Positions 44,602 to 57,415 of a stretch of 64,000 nucleotides of DNA are shown in pieces. Position numbers and translations under genes: made by a program. The notes under the pieces were generated by a model that made no database searches, was not told the origin of the DNA, and was given only the letters and a program-made list of their open reading frames with translations. Origin of the DNA: Flavobacterium sp. Root935 (GTDB lineage: Bacteria; Bacteroidota; Bacteroidia; Flavobacteriales; Flavobacteriaceae). Within the stretch, counting starts at the first letter, position 1. Each line of letters opens with the position of its first letter. Location: positions 107,909-171,908 of the forward strand of contig NZ_LMJL01000008.1 of NCBI RefSeq assembly GCF_001429295.1, given 5' to 3'.

Positions 44602-46929
44602 TTAGTTTAATTTTGTTTTTTCTGCTTCAGATTTTCCTAACAGATTTATAATGTCTTTTTTTCTTTCTTCCGGAATAACTTTTAAAACCTTCAATTCGCC
44701 ATTCAGGAGTTCGGCTTCAATTGTTGTATTTTGTTTTGCATGTAATTTAAAATGTACGTTCCAATCTTTTGGCCAGGCTGGAAAGAGATAGATTTTTCCA
44801 TCAGTTTCCTGCAAAAGCATTTCCTGCATGCCAATCATTCCCGAACCGCCCCAATTATGATCTGGAACCCAGTCAAATCCTGGTCCCCAAAAAGCTGGGA
44901 AACGTCGGTCTGAATTGGCCATTTTTAAGGTATTGTATTTCGCAGCTTCATGGGTTAATCCCAAACGTGCTGCAAAAATATTATCTTGTTTCCATCCAAT
45001 ATGACTTCTAAATTTTAAAGCATCAGGATCGTATTTCCAAGTGTTTAAAGCCGTTTCCAAATCAGGTTTTCCAACTCCGTAAATTCCCCACGGATAAACA
45101 GGATACAATTGTGGTACTTCCGAATTATTCACTCGTTCCCACGTTTTGGCAGGAAGTAAAACTTTATGATTTTCAATCTGCCCGAAATTTAAAGGCGGGA
45201 TTCTATTTTGAAATCCTTTTAAATATTCGGCATCTTCTTTGGACAATTCTTTTGCCGAAAGGTTTAAAAGATTGGCTGTAATAACTTGTAAAGCCGAAAT
45301 GGTACTATTCGCATTATTTGCCATTTTATACGTTTCTGCTCCCGAACCTGGAAAAAGAACCAGTTTGCCGTTTCCGTCCAAAGCCTTTCTCCCTCTTTGT
45401 TTCGCTAAATATTGATAATGTTCATCAAAAAAACGAAGACAACTGATTATGAATTGATTGTATTTCTTAATATCTTCTCCAGCATATTCTTTTTGCTGCA
45501 ACATCATTTGACAGAATTCAAAAACCGTGTCCCATTCATATTCCAGCCACGCATTATATTCCATTCCCGGATCGTAATCTGTGGGACGTTTCCATTCGTA
45601 TTCTGCGGGATTTGGCAACCCGAAATTTTCCAATTGTTCTGTAAATGATGCACCGTTATGATTCCAATAAACTTTGCTTCTTAATTCGGCATTTTTCTGT
45701 AAACTCAAATAATAATCCAGCTGTGATTTCATCATATCAAAATCACCGCTTTTTACCATCGGAAAATAAACTAAACGCTGATTTTGAGCCGTCATGGTTC
45801 CTCCTCCCCAATTCCTGAAATCAGGCGTAAAATCTAAATCGGGATTTGTAAAAACGGGATCAACGGCAAACAATCCGCCGTTGAATTTTGTTGGATATTT
45901 TCCGTAAGCATTACAGCCGAGCATATATCGAAACAACTGATAATTTTGTCCGATTTGATAAACCGAATCTTTGGCAGTCGATTGATTTTTCTGAGTAAAA
46001 ATAAAACTGCGGTTCCAGAAATTATTCCACCATTTTATCGTGTTTTTTTCTGCTTGTTTTGCTGTTTTCTTGTTTACATAAATCAAACTTTTCAATCCAT
46101 TCTCCCAAGTCGAAAAATCTGATTGATTGGTATTTAAATAAATTTCTAATGAATGTTTTTTGGATGGTTTTACGCTTGTTAAATTAAAACCTTTAAAATC
46201 TGTCGATTGGTATTTTCCTAAGTACGTTCCGTCAGGTTTTAGATTATCGCCCGTCATAAATCCTCCGAAAGTTAAATTCTTAAGTGGATTCAGCATTTGG
46301 TCTTTAACCGATTCCATTTTCTGCTGTTTAACCGCTACATCAAAAACAGTATTTCCCCTGTTTCTGTGATAGAATTTTATGCCGTTATTTTCAAATGCAA
46401 TCGAATCTTTATAAGTAACAATTTCTCCCTGAGGCGCCCATTTATAAGAATTGGCATTATTGGCTTTTCCTTTTGAATCGCGGTTTTTATAACGCCAGCT
46501 TTCATAAGAAGCTTTCATTTTTAATGCATTTTTACTTTCTAAATCCAAATGGATTATCGGTTTAAAAACATCGACCCAAAGTTTGATTTTAGTGTCACTC
46601 TGCCCAACTAAAACATATCCGTCTTTGAGTTTCAATTCCTGATGAAAACCTTCTATTTTAGCAAAAGGATTCGGCGTTAATGTTACTTTTACTCTTCCTA
46701 ATTTCAATAAAGTATTGTGTTCGTCAAAAGTGCCGCTTCGTGAAAAATAAAAATACAAATCGCCTTTTTCTACCCATACATTCACGCCAATATCACCGCC
46801 TCCCAAGGGCATTGATTCTGATGAATTATTGCTCTGCGTTGTCCAAACCTGATTGTAATTTTCGAGCACAGGAACTTGCGCTTTAAGGCAAAGCGTTGTG
46901 AAGAGAAGTATGTATTTAATGTATTTCAA
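44602..46929 (-). CDS. DUF5703 protein with GH95-like architecture
   Basis: A 775-residue exported protein (signal to L-K-A-Q, residue 18). The opening S-M-P-L-G-G-G-D-I-G-V-N-V parallels the GH95 motif A-L-P-L-G-N-G-R-L-G-A-M-V of the gene at 11471. Near the C-terminus D-H-N-W-G-G-S-G-M-I-G-M-Q-E-M-L-L followed by L-F-P-A-W-P aligns with the GH95 D-G-N-F-G-C-T-A-G-F-A-E-M-L-M and L-L-P-A-L-P. So it has a GH95-type sandwich plus (alpha/alpha)6 barrel. The Asn pair of GH95 (N-I-N) seems to be T-M-T here, so its chemistry or substrate may differ. No activity is known to me. It is in unit I, 16 bp before PL1 copy C. Confidence 0.7.
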   Translation of the reverse strand: MKYIKYILLFTTLCLKAQVPVLENYNQVWTTQSNNSSESMPLGGGDIGVNVWVEKGDLYFYFSRSGTFDEHNTLLKLGRVKVTLTPNPFAKIEGFHQELKLKDGYVLVGQSDTKIKLWVDVFKPIIHLDLESKNALKMKASYESWRYKNRDSKGKANNANSYKWAPQGEIVTYKDSIAFENNGIKFYHRNRGNTVFDVAVKQQKMESVKDQMLNPLKNLTFGGFMTGDNLKPDGTYLGKYQSTDFKGFNLTSVKPSKKHSLEIYLNTNQSDFSTWENGLKSLIYVNKKTAKQAEKNTIKWWNNFWNRSFIFTQKNQSTAKDSVYQIGQNYQLFRYMLGCNAYGKYPTKFNGGLFAVDPVFTNPDLDFTPDFRNWGGGTMTAQNQRLVYFPMVKSGDFDMMKSQLDYYLSLQKNAELRSKVYWNHNGASFTEQLENFGLPNPAEYEWKRPTDYDPGMEYNAWLEYEWDTVFEFCQMMLQQKEYAGEDIKKYNQFIISCLRFFDEHYQYLAKQRGRKALDGNGKLVLFPGSGAETYKMANNANSTISALQVITANLLNLSAKELSKEDAEYLKGFQNRIPPLNFGQIENHKVLLPAKTWERVNNSEVPQLYPVYPWGIYGVGKPDLETALNTWKYDPDALKFRSHIGWKQDNIFAARLGLTHEAAKYNTLKMANSDRRFPAFWGPGFDWVPDHNWGGSGMIGMQEMLLQETDGKIYLFPAWPKDWNVHFKLHAKQNTTIEAELLNGELKVLKVIPEERKKDIINLLGKSEAEKTKLN

Positions 46930-46964
46930 ATTATTTTTTTTGATTTTTAATTATCCTTTCTTTT

Positions 46965-47053
46965 TGTCATTTCGACGAAGGAGAAATCTTCACAAGTCGC
47001 TCCGCAATCTTTGTCGATCTTGCAATGAAGATTTCTCCTTCGTCGAAATGACA
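46965..47053. repeat. TGTCATTTCGACG long inverted repeat, copy 4
   Basis: Arms TGTCATTTCGACGAAGGAGA and its exact reverse complement with a shorter loop carrying CTCCGCAATCTTTGTCGA. It lies upstream of the DUF5703 start. Confidence 0.85.
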
Positions 47054-47072
47054 AACTAAACTTTAAACTAAT

Positions 47073-47114
47073 AATTGATCATTCACAATTAACAATTAAC
47101 AATTCATAATTATT
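47073..47114. repeat. Heptanucleotide-period tract, AATTAAC type
   Basis: Six 7-bp units: AATTGAT, CATTCAC, AATTAAC, AATTAAC, AATTCAT, AATTATT. It stops 2 bp before the stop codon of the esterase gene (47117). Confidence 0.65.
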
Positions 47115-47116
47115 AA

Positions 47117-48550
47117 TCACCATTCATCTGTTCTAAAAGAAGAAACCGGCAAACCGCCTGCACTAAACAATTCCGCTTTTGCGAAATCTTTCCATAAATA
47201 ACGAATAGCAACCGGTTTCTTTACTTTATCCGAAGTCAAAACCACTGATTTTCTTCTAACTACCGTTTTAGCCGGATAGAAAACTTTGTCTTCTCCCGCT
47301 ATTTCAAAACCTGTTACTTCTTTGTCATAAGAAGTAATTCCGTTGGCTACATCATCAAAAGAAACCGTAACCGAACCGTCTTTTATTTCCATCGATTTGT
47401 ATTTCGGACTTTCGAATTCGAAACCTTCGATTCCGTAGGTTTTTGCCAAAGCCTGGAACGCCAGTCTGTTTCCTCCTTTTTCTTTGTCCATTGGGTGAAT
47501 GTTATTTTCTTCTCCGACATCCATTAAAACTGCCATTCCTGAATTCGGAATTTCTTTTGAAGCTTTAAACTGCGCCTCTCTCAAATAAGCCGAATTGTAT
47601 TTCTCCAAATAATCTTTTGGATGAAATGAAGCATAATTAAACGGCGCAATCTGAGCGTAATAAAAAGGGAAATCTCCTTGTTTCCACAAAGCTCGCCAGC
47701 TTGAAACCATTTTTTTCATTAAAGCAGTGTATTCAGATACTCTTTCGTAATTCGATTCTCCCTGATACCAGATACAGCCTTTTATTCCGTAACCTATTAC
47801 AGGCGAAAGCATTCCATTAAACAAAGTCGTTGGAACACGGTTTGGATCTTTTGCCAACTCTTCTTTTGTAGTCGGAATTTTAGCGCTGGCAAAATCTTTC
47901 AGCATTTCCTGATTCATCCACGCTTCCATGCTTGAACCTCCGTAAGAAACATGAATCAATCCCACTGGAACGTCTAAAACTTCTTGTAAAAGCGAACCAA
48001 AATACCAAGCCGTAGCGCTAAAATTAGAAGTTGATTTTGGCGAAGCTTCTTCCCATTTTCCTTCAAAATCCTGCAAAGGTTCTAAAACAGTCGCACGCGG
48101 AATGGTGATTAACCGAATATTTTTATTGGTTGATCTTACAATGATTTCGTTTCCGTTTTTTACGGGCTGTCCCTGAAAACCTTTCAAAGGCATTTCCATA
48201 TTGGATTGTCCGGAACACAACCAAACTTCTCCGATTAACACATTTTTTATGATCACCTTTTCGCTTCCTTCCGAAACTTCAATTGTAAACGGACCACCAA
48301 AGGACGGTGTTTGCAAAGCTGTATTCCATTTACCAGAGTTGTCTGCTTTTACCTTGTAGGTTTTAGAATCCCACGAAGTTTTTACTGTAACATTAGCGTT
48401 CTTTTCTGCCCAGCCCCAAATTGGTGCGTTAGATTTTTGTTGCAACATCATGTTATCAGTAAACAAAGCCGGCAGTTTGATTTTGGCATTCATTTGGAAG
48501 GTTGCCACAAATGCAATTACAACAACAAAAATGTTCTTTAAATTTTTCAT
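47117..48550 (-). CDS. Sialate-O-acetylesterase-like (SGNH, CE20-type) esterase
   Basis: A 477-residue exported protein (signal to Q-M-N-A, about residue 22). The SGNH block is clear: C-S-G-Q-S-N-M-E-M near 115-123 holds the catalytic serine, V-S-Y-G-G-S-S follows near 203, and W-Y-Q-G-E-S-N holds the conserved glycine and glutamate region of the sialate-O-acetylesterase family; the N-terminal about 95 residues and the C-terminal part are beta-rich, as in CE20-type proteins. In a pectin locus it should deacetylate galacturonan or side-chain sugars rather than sialic acid. It is in unit I between GH106 and DUF5703. Confidence 0.85.
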   Translation of the reverse strand: MKNLKNIFVVVIAFVATFQMNAKIKLPALFTDNMMLQQKSNAPIWGWAEKNANVTVKTSWDSKTYKVKADNSGKWNTALQTPSFGGPFTIEVSEGSEKVIIKNVLIGEVWLCSGQSNMEMPLKGFQGQPVKNGNEIIVRSTNKNIRLITIPRATVLEPLQDFEGKWEEASPKSTSNFSATAWYFGSLLQEVLDVPVGLIHVSYGGSSMEAWMNQEMLKDFASAKIPTTKEELAKDPNRVPTTLFNGMLSPVIGYGIKGCIWYQGESNYERVSEYTALMKKMVSSWRALWKQGDFPFYYAQIAPFNYASFHPKDYLEKYNSAYLREAQFKASKEIPNSGMAVLMDVGEENNIHPMDKEKGGNRLAFQALAKTYGIEGFEFESPKYKSMEIKDGSVTVSFDDVANGITSYDKEVTGFEIAGEDKVFYPAKTVVRRKSVVLTSDKVKKPVAIRYLWKDFAKAELFSAGGLPVSSFRTDEW

Positions 48551-48583
48551 TTTACTTTATGCTTTTAATTCTAAAAATTTGTG

Positions 48584-48722
48584 TCGCTCCTCTGGAGCTA
48601 AACTATTCCTATATATTATTTTCTATAAATATTTCGCTCTTCCAGAGCTTTAATGCAAGTCCCAGAGGGACGAAATATTTATAGACAAACAATAACAATA
48701 TACAAAAGCTCCTGCGGAGCGA
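48584..48722. repeat. Nested palindrome TCGCTCC / CGAAATATTTATAG
   Basis: The outer arms are TCGCTCCTCTGGAGC and GCTCCTGCGGAGCGA, each a small hairpin itself. The inner arms are CTATAAATATTTCG and CGAAATATTTATAG (48623-48684). Confidence 0.75.
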
Positions 48723-48732
48723 TATTTTTCTT

Positions 48733-48863
48733 CAATTGCCTCCAGCTTTTAGCTGGAGGAATCATCAAATGTTTATTCTCAATAGGCTTTAGCCAAACTA
48801 ACTTTTTGGCTAAAGCCCTGTTATGTATTATTCTTAACCTCCAGCTAAAGCTGGAGGCAATTG
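48733..48863. repeat. Nested palindrome GGCTTTAGCC / CCTCCAG, copy 2
   Basis: The outer arms are CAATTGCCTCCAG and CTGGAGGCAATTG, the arms' own hairpins CCTCCAGC...GCTGGAGG, and the core GGCTTTAGCCAAA / TTTGGCTAAAGCC. It is the well-kept relative of 15641-15759. Confidence 0.8.
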
Positions 48864-48918
48864 ACTTTTTTTTCGTCAAAAAAAAATCCTTTTTAATCTT
48901 TCAATCTGTGGCTAAAAT

Positions 48919-51900
48919 TTATTTTTCTTTTACAATACTTACTGGACCCAATAATCCTGCTTTCAACAACGGTTCTCCTTCTAAACGAAATGGCGCTGTT
49001 GTCCATGTCAATCTCTCTTCTTTTGGCAATTTTTGATCGCCAATTAATCTATTTGCCCAAGTATTTGTGATTTTAATTTCGATAGTATTTTTTCCTTTTT
49101 CTAAAGCTTTTGAAATATCAGTTTTGAAAGGGAAAGTCCATAATGTTCCACAATCTTTTCCGTTGATTGAAATCTCGGCGATATTAGAAATTTCACCTAA
49201 ATCCAACCAGATTTTATCTGTGCTTTTTCCTTTCCAAACAAAATCTTTTCTATAGATTACAGTTCCTGAATAATACTTAATCTGATCATTTTCAGAAGTA
49301 CTCCAATCAAAAAGTTTATTGATTTTGATTATTTCTTTTGGCCCTTTAAATGCTGGATCAAATTGCAGATTCCAATTCTGATCTAAAGTCTGGACTTTTT
49401 CAAATTCAGAAAATTTTGTTTGAGCTAAAACTTCTTTCGTTTCTTCTTTAAAAATTACAAAACCAGATTCGTTAGCCTCTAAAATTATTGAAACAATTGT
49501 TCTTCCATTTTCGATTTTCCAATTGGTTAATTCCGAAATTTTATCGGTAACAGGATTGTACCATTGCGGAACTTTTCCAGCTATTCTAAACGACGCATCA
49601 AATGCTCTTTTTTCTCCTTTTTGATTAGAAATGAAATAAACGTCTTCACTATCTGATTTGCGATGTGTCCACGCTAATGTTTCTGAATCAGCTCTGTTTA
49701 AATTTAGGAAATAAACGTCATGTGCAATTCCAATGGAAGAAAAATCATTTCCTAAATACGGTAATTTGATAATCGTTCCTTCTCCAATTTTCCATGTTGA
49801 TGAACTAGCATTATTCCAGATTTCATCAATTACATTCTGCCATTTCTTTTGATTCTCTTCGGATTGAATTCCAGGCTGAATCATTGGTTTTTCATCCACA
49901 AAAATTGTAGCTCCATCTTTTACCAACTGCAATATTTTTTCTGCGGAAGCCAAAGACAAAATTTTATTCGGTGCCATTTTGTGACTTCCCGGAAAGAATA
50001 AAGCTCCGTATTCAATTCCACCATCAAACGAAATTTTGCCTTTTACCACCTTCGCACGATTAATTAAAACATCGGCGTTGAAAGAATCATATTGATAGCC
50101 ATTTAACGGATTAATCCATTGTGATAAATCGGTCATATTTTTAGAATAGGTAACTTCTTTTGGCATTTTTGCCGTTGGCTGACCCTCATTTTCTAAACGG
50201 ATTTTCTCGCTTTCTAATCTTACTTTACCGAATACATTTGGAATAAAAGGCACTAATCGATCTGGTACAAAAGAACGTGAAGGGAAATCTTCCCCAATAA
50301 AAACTGCGAGATCAATGACAGGTTTTCCTTTTTGCAGCTGAAACTGTACTCTTTGGCAATACTCAAACCATGCTTTTCCAGGTTTCCACCAAGTTTGGTC
50401 CCTTTGAAAAAAAGTTCCAATATCGTCTAATGTCATTCCCGGTTTTCTGTCTGTCCACGGATTATGAACAAAAACGTGGTAAAACAAACGGTTGATTCCC
50501 AAAGCATAATTGCGGTCTGCTGTGGTTTTCAGATTTCCGGGATGTTCGTCCCAATCCATTCGCAAAGCTGTAAAAGATTCTGCCTGAATAATATCTTTTC
50601 CGTAAATATGTCCGCCCGAAATGGCATCTACCATATCAAAAGGTTTATCATGTGTTGGGCTTTTCAGCCAAAATTCACCACCTGGATAATCGACATATTT
50701 ATAATGCAGCAAAGCATCACTCATCATGGTTGGCGCAACGTTTTCTGAACTTAATTTAACGTTATATTCTTTTGCAATCTGAGCAACAGTTCCATAGAAA
50801 TTATCGGCTACTAAATCGGCAATGGTTTTTCTAACATCGTATAGAACTTTCTCTGAGAAATCGGTACTTTCTATCGGAATTCCCGCCATAACTGGAAGAT
50901 ATTCTACAAGATCGTAACCACGTCTCTTTTTAAACTCAGTCTGAAAAACAGAAGACCAGTTTTGGCTTCCGCATTCCCAGCTGTCAAAATGAAGGATTTC
51001 CAGAACTTTTGAAGTCAGTTCAGGACCAGCCGAACGAACCGCTTCACCAAACCAATGATCTAGCTGAAAACGAATTAATTCGGGATTAAATTTGTCTACT
51101 TCCAACCCTTTTCCTGCTCCGCCAGTTGCATTTTCATGCCCTGTAGAAGTGTGTCCCATTCGGATAATTTTCCATTTTCCCTTTGGCGCTTTCCAGTTCA
51201 TATTTCCATCAGCATCAACAAATTTGGAAATATTAATGATTTCTGATTTTTTAAATGATTCCGAATTGGGAATCTGTTTGTCTGTAGTCTGCGGAGTCAA
51301 ACGCCAGATTGCGCCTGATTTTCCTTCGTAATTATTTATTAATGACTGATTCGAAAGCGTTATTTTACTCACTTTCAGATTTTGTTTCCATTTAGCAAAA
51401 TCCAAATCTTCTGCTCCCGGTTCTGTTCCAGTTGGATCATAAACAAATCTGAAATATTTCGCCGTAACAGGCGCAATAGAATGAGTATTTGGGAAATCCA
51501 TATCCTGCCAGCCGTGACGCGGTGCGATCATTCTTTCGTGAAATCTAAAATTAATGCCATCATCACTCACTTCTACAATCAAGCGCTGTGCCTGAAAATC
51601 TCTTCCTTTGGTTTCTATGACAATAGATTTACAGCTAAAAGGCTGTGCAAATTCGTATTGAATCCATCCTTTTTCTGCAAACTTGAAATTTTCATCTTTT
51701 TTAGGATCAGCCAAAAACGAAGCATCGGAACTGTTTGATGTTGTTACTTTTGGCAGGTTTATCTGCGAAGTAATTTTATATTCTTTAATCGGAAGGGCAA
51801 AAACTGCAATGTCTTTATAATAGTCTTTGTAATGTTCTGGAACTGGGAGTTTTGAAGTCACCTTTTTACCTCCTAAGATTTCTGAAGTTGACCAGACTAC

Positions 51901-52311
51901 TTTCTGCATCGACATTTCAGGTGTAATCCACGGCCCACCTGCAACGGCAAATCCGTCAGCTCCGTGAAAAGCCAATTTCAAACCTAAACGATCTGCTTCT
52001 TTAAAAGCCCAATGAATCATATCCCAAAATTCAGGACTCAGCTGTAAAACCGGCGGATCTATTAATGGCGGATTTGCTGGTCCTTTAATAGTCATTAAAT
52101 AAGCCCCCGCAATTCCTGCTTGTTTCATCGCTTCTAAATCGGCTGTGATTCCTGCTTTAGAATAAGCCGATTTCATCCAATACCAATACACCCAAGGTTT
52201 GGAAGATTCTAATGTTGGCTGAAAAAAGTTGTTTTCTTTTTTATGGACTTCCTGTGCGGAAACGAAGCTCGCCAAAAGGAGGATAAAAAAGAGGTGTTTT
52301 TTTTGAAACAT
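48919..52311 (-). CDS. GH106 alpha-L-rhamnosidase
   Basis: A 1130-residue exported protein (signal to F-V-S-A-Q, residue 20), the usual length for GH106. The mature N-terminus shows the typical P-W-V-Y-W-Y-W-M and G-I-T-A-D-L-E-A-M-K-Q-A-G-I-A-G-A block of the barrel. W-E-C-G-S-Q-N-W, F-H-G-A-D-G and K-L-S-S-E-N hold conserved acidic residues; the C-terminal about 150 residues form a galactose-binding-like domain ending the chain. GH106 enzymes remove alpha-L-rhamnose, including from RG-I and RG-II side chains. It is in unit I after the GH2 gene. Confidence 0.9.
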   Translation of the reverse strand: MFQKKHLFFILLLASFVSAQEVHKKENNFFQPTLESSKPWVYWYWMKSAYSKAGITADLEAMKQAGIAGAYLMTIKGPANPPLIDPPVLQLSPEFWDMIHWAFKEADRLGLKLAFHGADGFAVAGGPWITPEMSMQKVVWSTSEILGGKKVTSKLPVPEHYKDYYKDIAVFALPIKEYKITSQINLPKVTTSNSSDASFLADPKKDENFKFAEKGWIQYEFAQPFSCKSIVIETKGRDFQAQRLIVEVSDDGINFRFHERMIAPRHGWQDMDFPNTHSIAPVTAKYFRFVYDPTGTEPGAEDLDFAKWKQNLKVSKITLSNQSLINNYEGKSGAIWRLTPQTTDKQIPNSESFKKSEIINISKFVDADGNMNWKAPKGKWKIIRMGHTSTGHENATGGAGKGLEVDKFNPELIRFQLDHWFGEAVRSAGPELTSKVLEILHFDSWECGSQNWSSVFQTEFKKRRGYDLVEYLPVMAGIPIESTDFSEKVLYDVRKTIADLVADNFYGTVAQIAKEYNVKLSSENVAPTMMSDALLHYKYVDYPGGEFWLKSPTHDKPFDMVDAISGGHIYGKDIIQAESFTALRMDWDEHPGNLKTTADRNYALGINRLFYHVFVHNPWTDRKPGMTLDDIGTFFQRDQTWWKPGKAWFEYCQRVQFQLQKGKPVIDLAVFIGEDFPSRSFVPDRLVPFIPNVFGKVRLESEKIRLENEGQPTAKMPKEVTYSKNMTDLSQWINPLNGYQYDSFNADVLINRAKVVKGKISFDGGIEYGALFFPGSHKMAPNKILSLASAEKILQLVKDGATIFVDEKPMIQPGIQSEENQKKWQNVIDEIWNNASSSTWKIGEGTIIKLPYLGNDFSSIGIAHDVYFLNLNRADSETLAWTHRKSDSEDVYFISNQKGEKRAFDASFRIAGKVPQWYNPVTDKISELTNWKIENGRTIVSIILEANESGFVIFKEETKEVLAQTKFSEFEKVQTLDQNWNLQFDPAFKGPKEIIKINKLFDWSTSENDQIKYYSGTVIYRKDFVWKGKSTDKIWLDLGEISNIAEISINGKDCGTLWTFPFKTDISKALEKGKNTIEIKITNTWANRLIGDQKLPKEERLTWTTAPFRLEGEPLLKAGLLGPVSIVKEK

Positions 52312-52326
52312 TTTTGTTGTTTTATT

Positions 52327-52400
52327 ACAATCTGCCTAATCTGCTAAATCTGCGGGAAAAATTTACTCTCGCAGATTTGGCTGATTTAGCAGATTTTTTT
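52327..52400. repeat. AATCTGC inverted repeat
   Basis: AATCTGCCTAATCTGC and CTGATTTAGCAGATTT with TCTGCGGGA/TCTCGCAGA inside form an imperfect palindrome just upstream of the GH106 start. Confidence 0.55.
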
Positions 52401-52417
52401 TGATTTTTTATCTTTTT

Positions 52418-52517
52418 TGTCATTTCGACGGAGGAGAAATCTTCGTAAGCAACTCCACTACGAGAATCCAATCTTTGTCGAGTTTCTCGTGGAGATTTCT
52501 CGTTCCTCGAAATGACA
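52418..52517. repeat. TGTCATTTCGACG long inverted repeat, copy 5
   Basis: Left arm TGTCATTTCGACGGAGGAGA; the right arm ends TCGTTCCTCGAAATGACA, with changes, so this copy is decayed. The loop has CAATCTTTGTCGAG. Confidence 0.8.
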
Positions 52518-52553
52518 AACTGTATCATTTAATATTTAGTTCTTAATTTTAAG

Positions 52554-52581
52554 ATTATCAATTATCAATTATCAATTATAA
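52554..52581. repeat. Heptanucleotide-period tract, ATTATCA type
   Basis: Three exact ATTATCA units and one ATTATAA. It stops 3 bp before the stop codon of the GH2 gene (52585). Confidence 0.7.
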
Positions 52582-52584
52582 TTA

Positions 52585-56037
<3,453 letters not shown>

Positions 56038-56057
56038 TTAAGAGTATTAGTGCACTT

Positions 56058-56113
56058 CATAACTCATAACTCATAACTCATAACTCATAACTCATAACTC
56101 ATAACTCATAACT
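56058..56113. repeat. Perfect heptanucleotide tandem repeat, CATAACT x 8
   Basis: Eight exact CATAACT units, the cleanest tract of the window. The last two bases overlap the stop codon of the gene at 56112-57233. Confidence 0.92.
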
Positions 56114-57233
56114 ACTTTTTAACCTTCACTGGCGGTGCCACAAAATTCAATTTGCTTTTTCCTAAATCTTTAGAAGTTGCTATTGCAATTCCTCTTTGTT
56201 CTGCTTTGTTAACCGCGCAATAGAAATGATAAACAACACCATCATGTTTTACTACGAACGATTTATGCGCAAACAAATCGTCATAAGGCTCAGAAGATTT
56301 AACCAAATCGTCGCCTTTCCAGTCGGTCCAGTTTACTAAATCATTTGAAACTGCAAAACGGTTAAATGCACCTTGGTTCCAACCCGTCCAAAAAGCTCCA
56401 AAATAAAACATCACCCAAGTATCATTTATACGCTGAATATAAGCATCTCCTGAAATTCCTTTATGATGATTGATTAATGGTTTATCGCCATAACGTTCCC
56501 AATGTTTCATGTCGTTTGATACCGCCATTGCAATACGTTCTGCGCCTTTAGCAGGATTTATACTATCACCTCGGGCATTATAATACATGATAAAATTGTG
56601 TCCTGTCAGTTTATCTTTATCACGAATCACACTGTTTTTGTACATAGTACTATTATCCCACCATTTTGCGTCTTTGTCTTTTGGCGTTAAAACCGGGTTT
56701 TCTAATCTTTGAAATTCGTGTGGTTTTGTCGGCGCTTCTTTGGTATACGCCATTCCGATTGATAAAACACCAGCTTCGTAACCTTTGCTGTCTCCGCCAA
56801 AATAACTCATCCAGTACTTGTCATCGTATTTTTCCCATTCGTAACTTCCGCCCCAAGTTGGGTCCTGCAACGAAATATATCCTGCTTTTTGGTTGACATC
56901 CCAATGTTTTTCATTTTCTGAGAAGGACATTACTTTTCCTAGATATCTCCAATCTAAAAGGTTGTCACTTTCTGCTAACCAGGTTTCATAACCTCTTCCA
57001 TCGTAAATTAAATACGTCATATACCATTTTCCATCTTTTCTGAACACACTTGGGCAATCCATTTTATAGGAGTTGTCTGTCGGAACCATCACCAAACCGT
57101 ATTTATAAGGCGTTTTGATTTCTTCGTAAATCTCCTGCATTACGGTTTCTGTAATTTCTCTTTTCTTGTATTTGGTTGCACAGCTGGTTATAGCAAGTGC
57201 CGAAATAGTTAGAATTAAGTATTTAAGTTTCAT
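56112..57233 (-). CDS. GH43/GH130-like beta-propeller lipoprotein
   Basis: A 373-residue lipoprotein (A-I-T-S-C, Cys18). Repeated blade-like segments (G-K-W-Y-M-T-Y, D-K-Y-W-M-S-Y-F, H-N-F-I-M-Y-Y-N, D-T-W-V-M-F-Y-F, V-V-Y-H-F-Y-C) indicate a five-bladed propeller of the GH43/GH117/GH130 group. M-D-C-P-S-V near 58-63 and Q-D-P-T-W near 122 are acid candidates. The exact family is unclear. It is followed on the genome by the GH2 gene, after the CATAACT repeat, and preceded by another propeller protein, so two such genes stand together in unit I. Confidence 0.65.
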   Translation of the reverse strand: MKLKYLILTISALAITSCATKYKKREITETVMQEIYEEIKTPYKYGLVMVPTDNSYKMDCPSVFRKDGKWYMTYLIYDGRGYETWLAESDNLLDWRYLGKVMSFSENEKHWDVNQKAGYISLQDPTWGGSYEWEKYDDKYWMSYFGGDSKGYEAGVLSIGMAYTKEAPTKPHEFQRLENPVLTPKDKDAKWWDNSTMYKNSVIRDKDKLTGHNFIMYYNARGDSINPAKGAERIAMAVSNDMKHWERYGDKPLINHHKGISGDAYIQRINDTWVMFYFGAFWTGWNQGAFNRFAVSNDLVNWTDWKGDDLVKSSEPYDDLFAHKSFVVKHDGVVYHFYCAVNKAEQRGIAIATSKDLGKSKLNFVAPPVKVKK

Positions 57234-57343
57234 TTTTGGTTATGTTTTTTTGCCACGAAGGCGCTATCCCGATAGCTATCGGGACTAAGTTTTATATTTA
57301 TACTGTGGACAATTTAATCTCGCAAAGTCGCAGAGTCGCAAAG

Positions 57344-57415
57344 TTCTATTTTCTATACTCTCTTTTCTATATTCTAAAATCTTGCTTCTTGCTTCTTGCT
57401 TCTTCCCACTCTCTT
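57344..57415. repeat. Heptanucleotide-period tract, TTCTATA and CTTGCTT types
   Basis: A register of TTCTATT, TTCTATA, CTCTCTT, TTCTATA, TTCTAAA is followed by CTTGCTT three times, CTTCCCA and CTCTCTT. It runs up to the stop codon at 57416 with no gap. Confidence 0.65.

Larger units (their letters stand above)
48551..48918. other. Gap made of two large nested palindromes
   Basis: There is no gene here. An outer GCTCC/GGAGC palindrome (48584-48722) encloses a 62-bp one (48623-48684); next to it is a CCTCCAG/GGCTTTAGCC nest (48733-48863), then AATCTTTCAATCTGTGGCTA, which resembles the DNA just before the stop codon at 9706. Confidence 0.75.

Noticed and set aside
48679..48879. Small open frame on the minus strand between esterase and GH106 genes
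   Set aside because: It lies wholly in nested palindromes and has no protein-like features.
56058..56113. Short tandem array as a CRISPR
   Set aside because: The units are 7 bp with no spacers and no cas genes are near.
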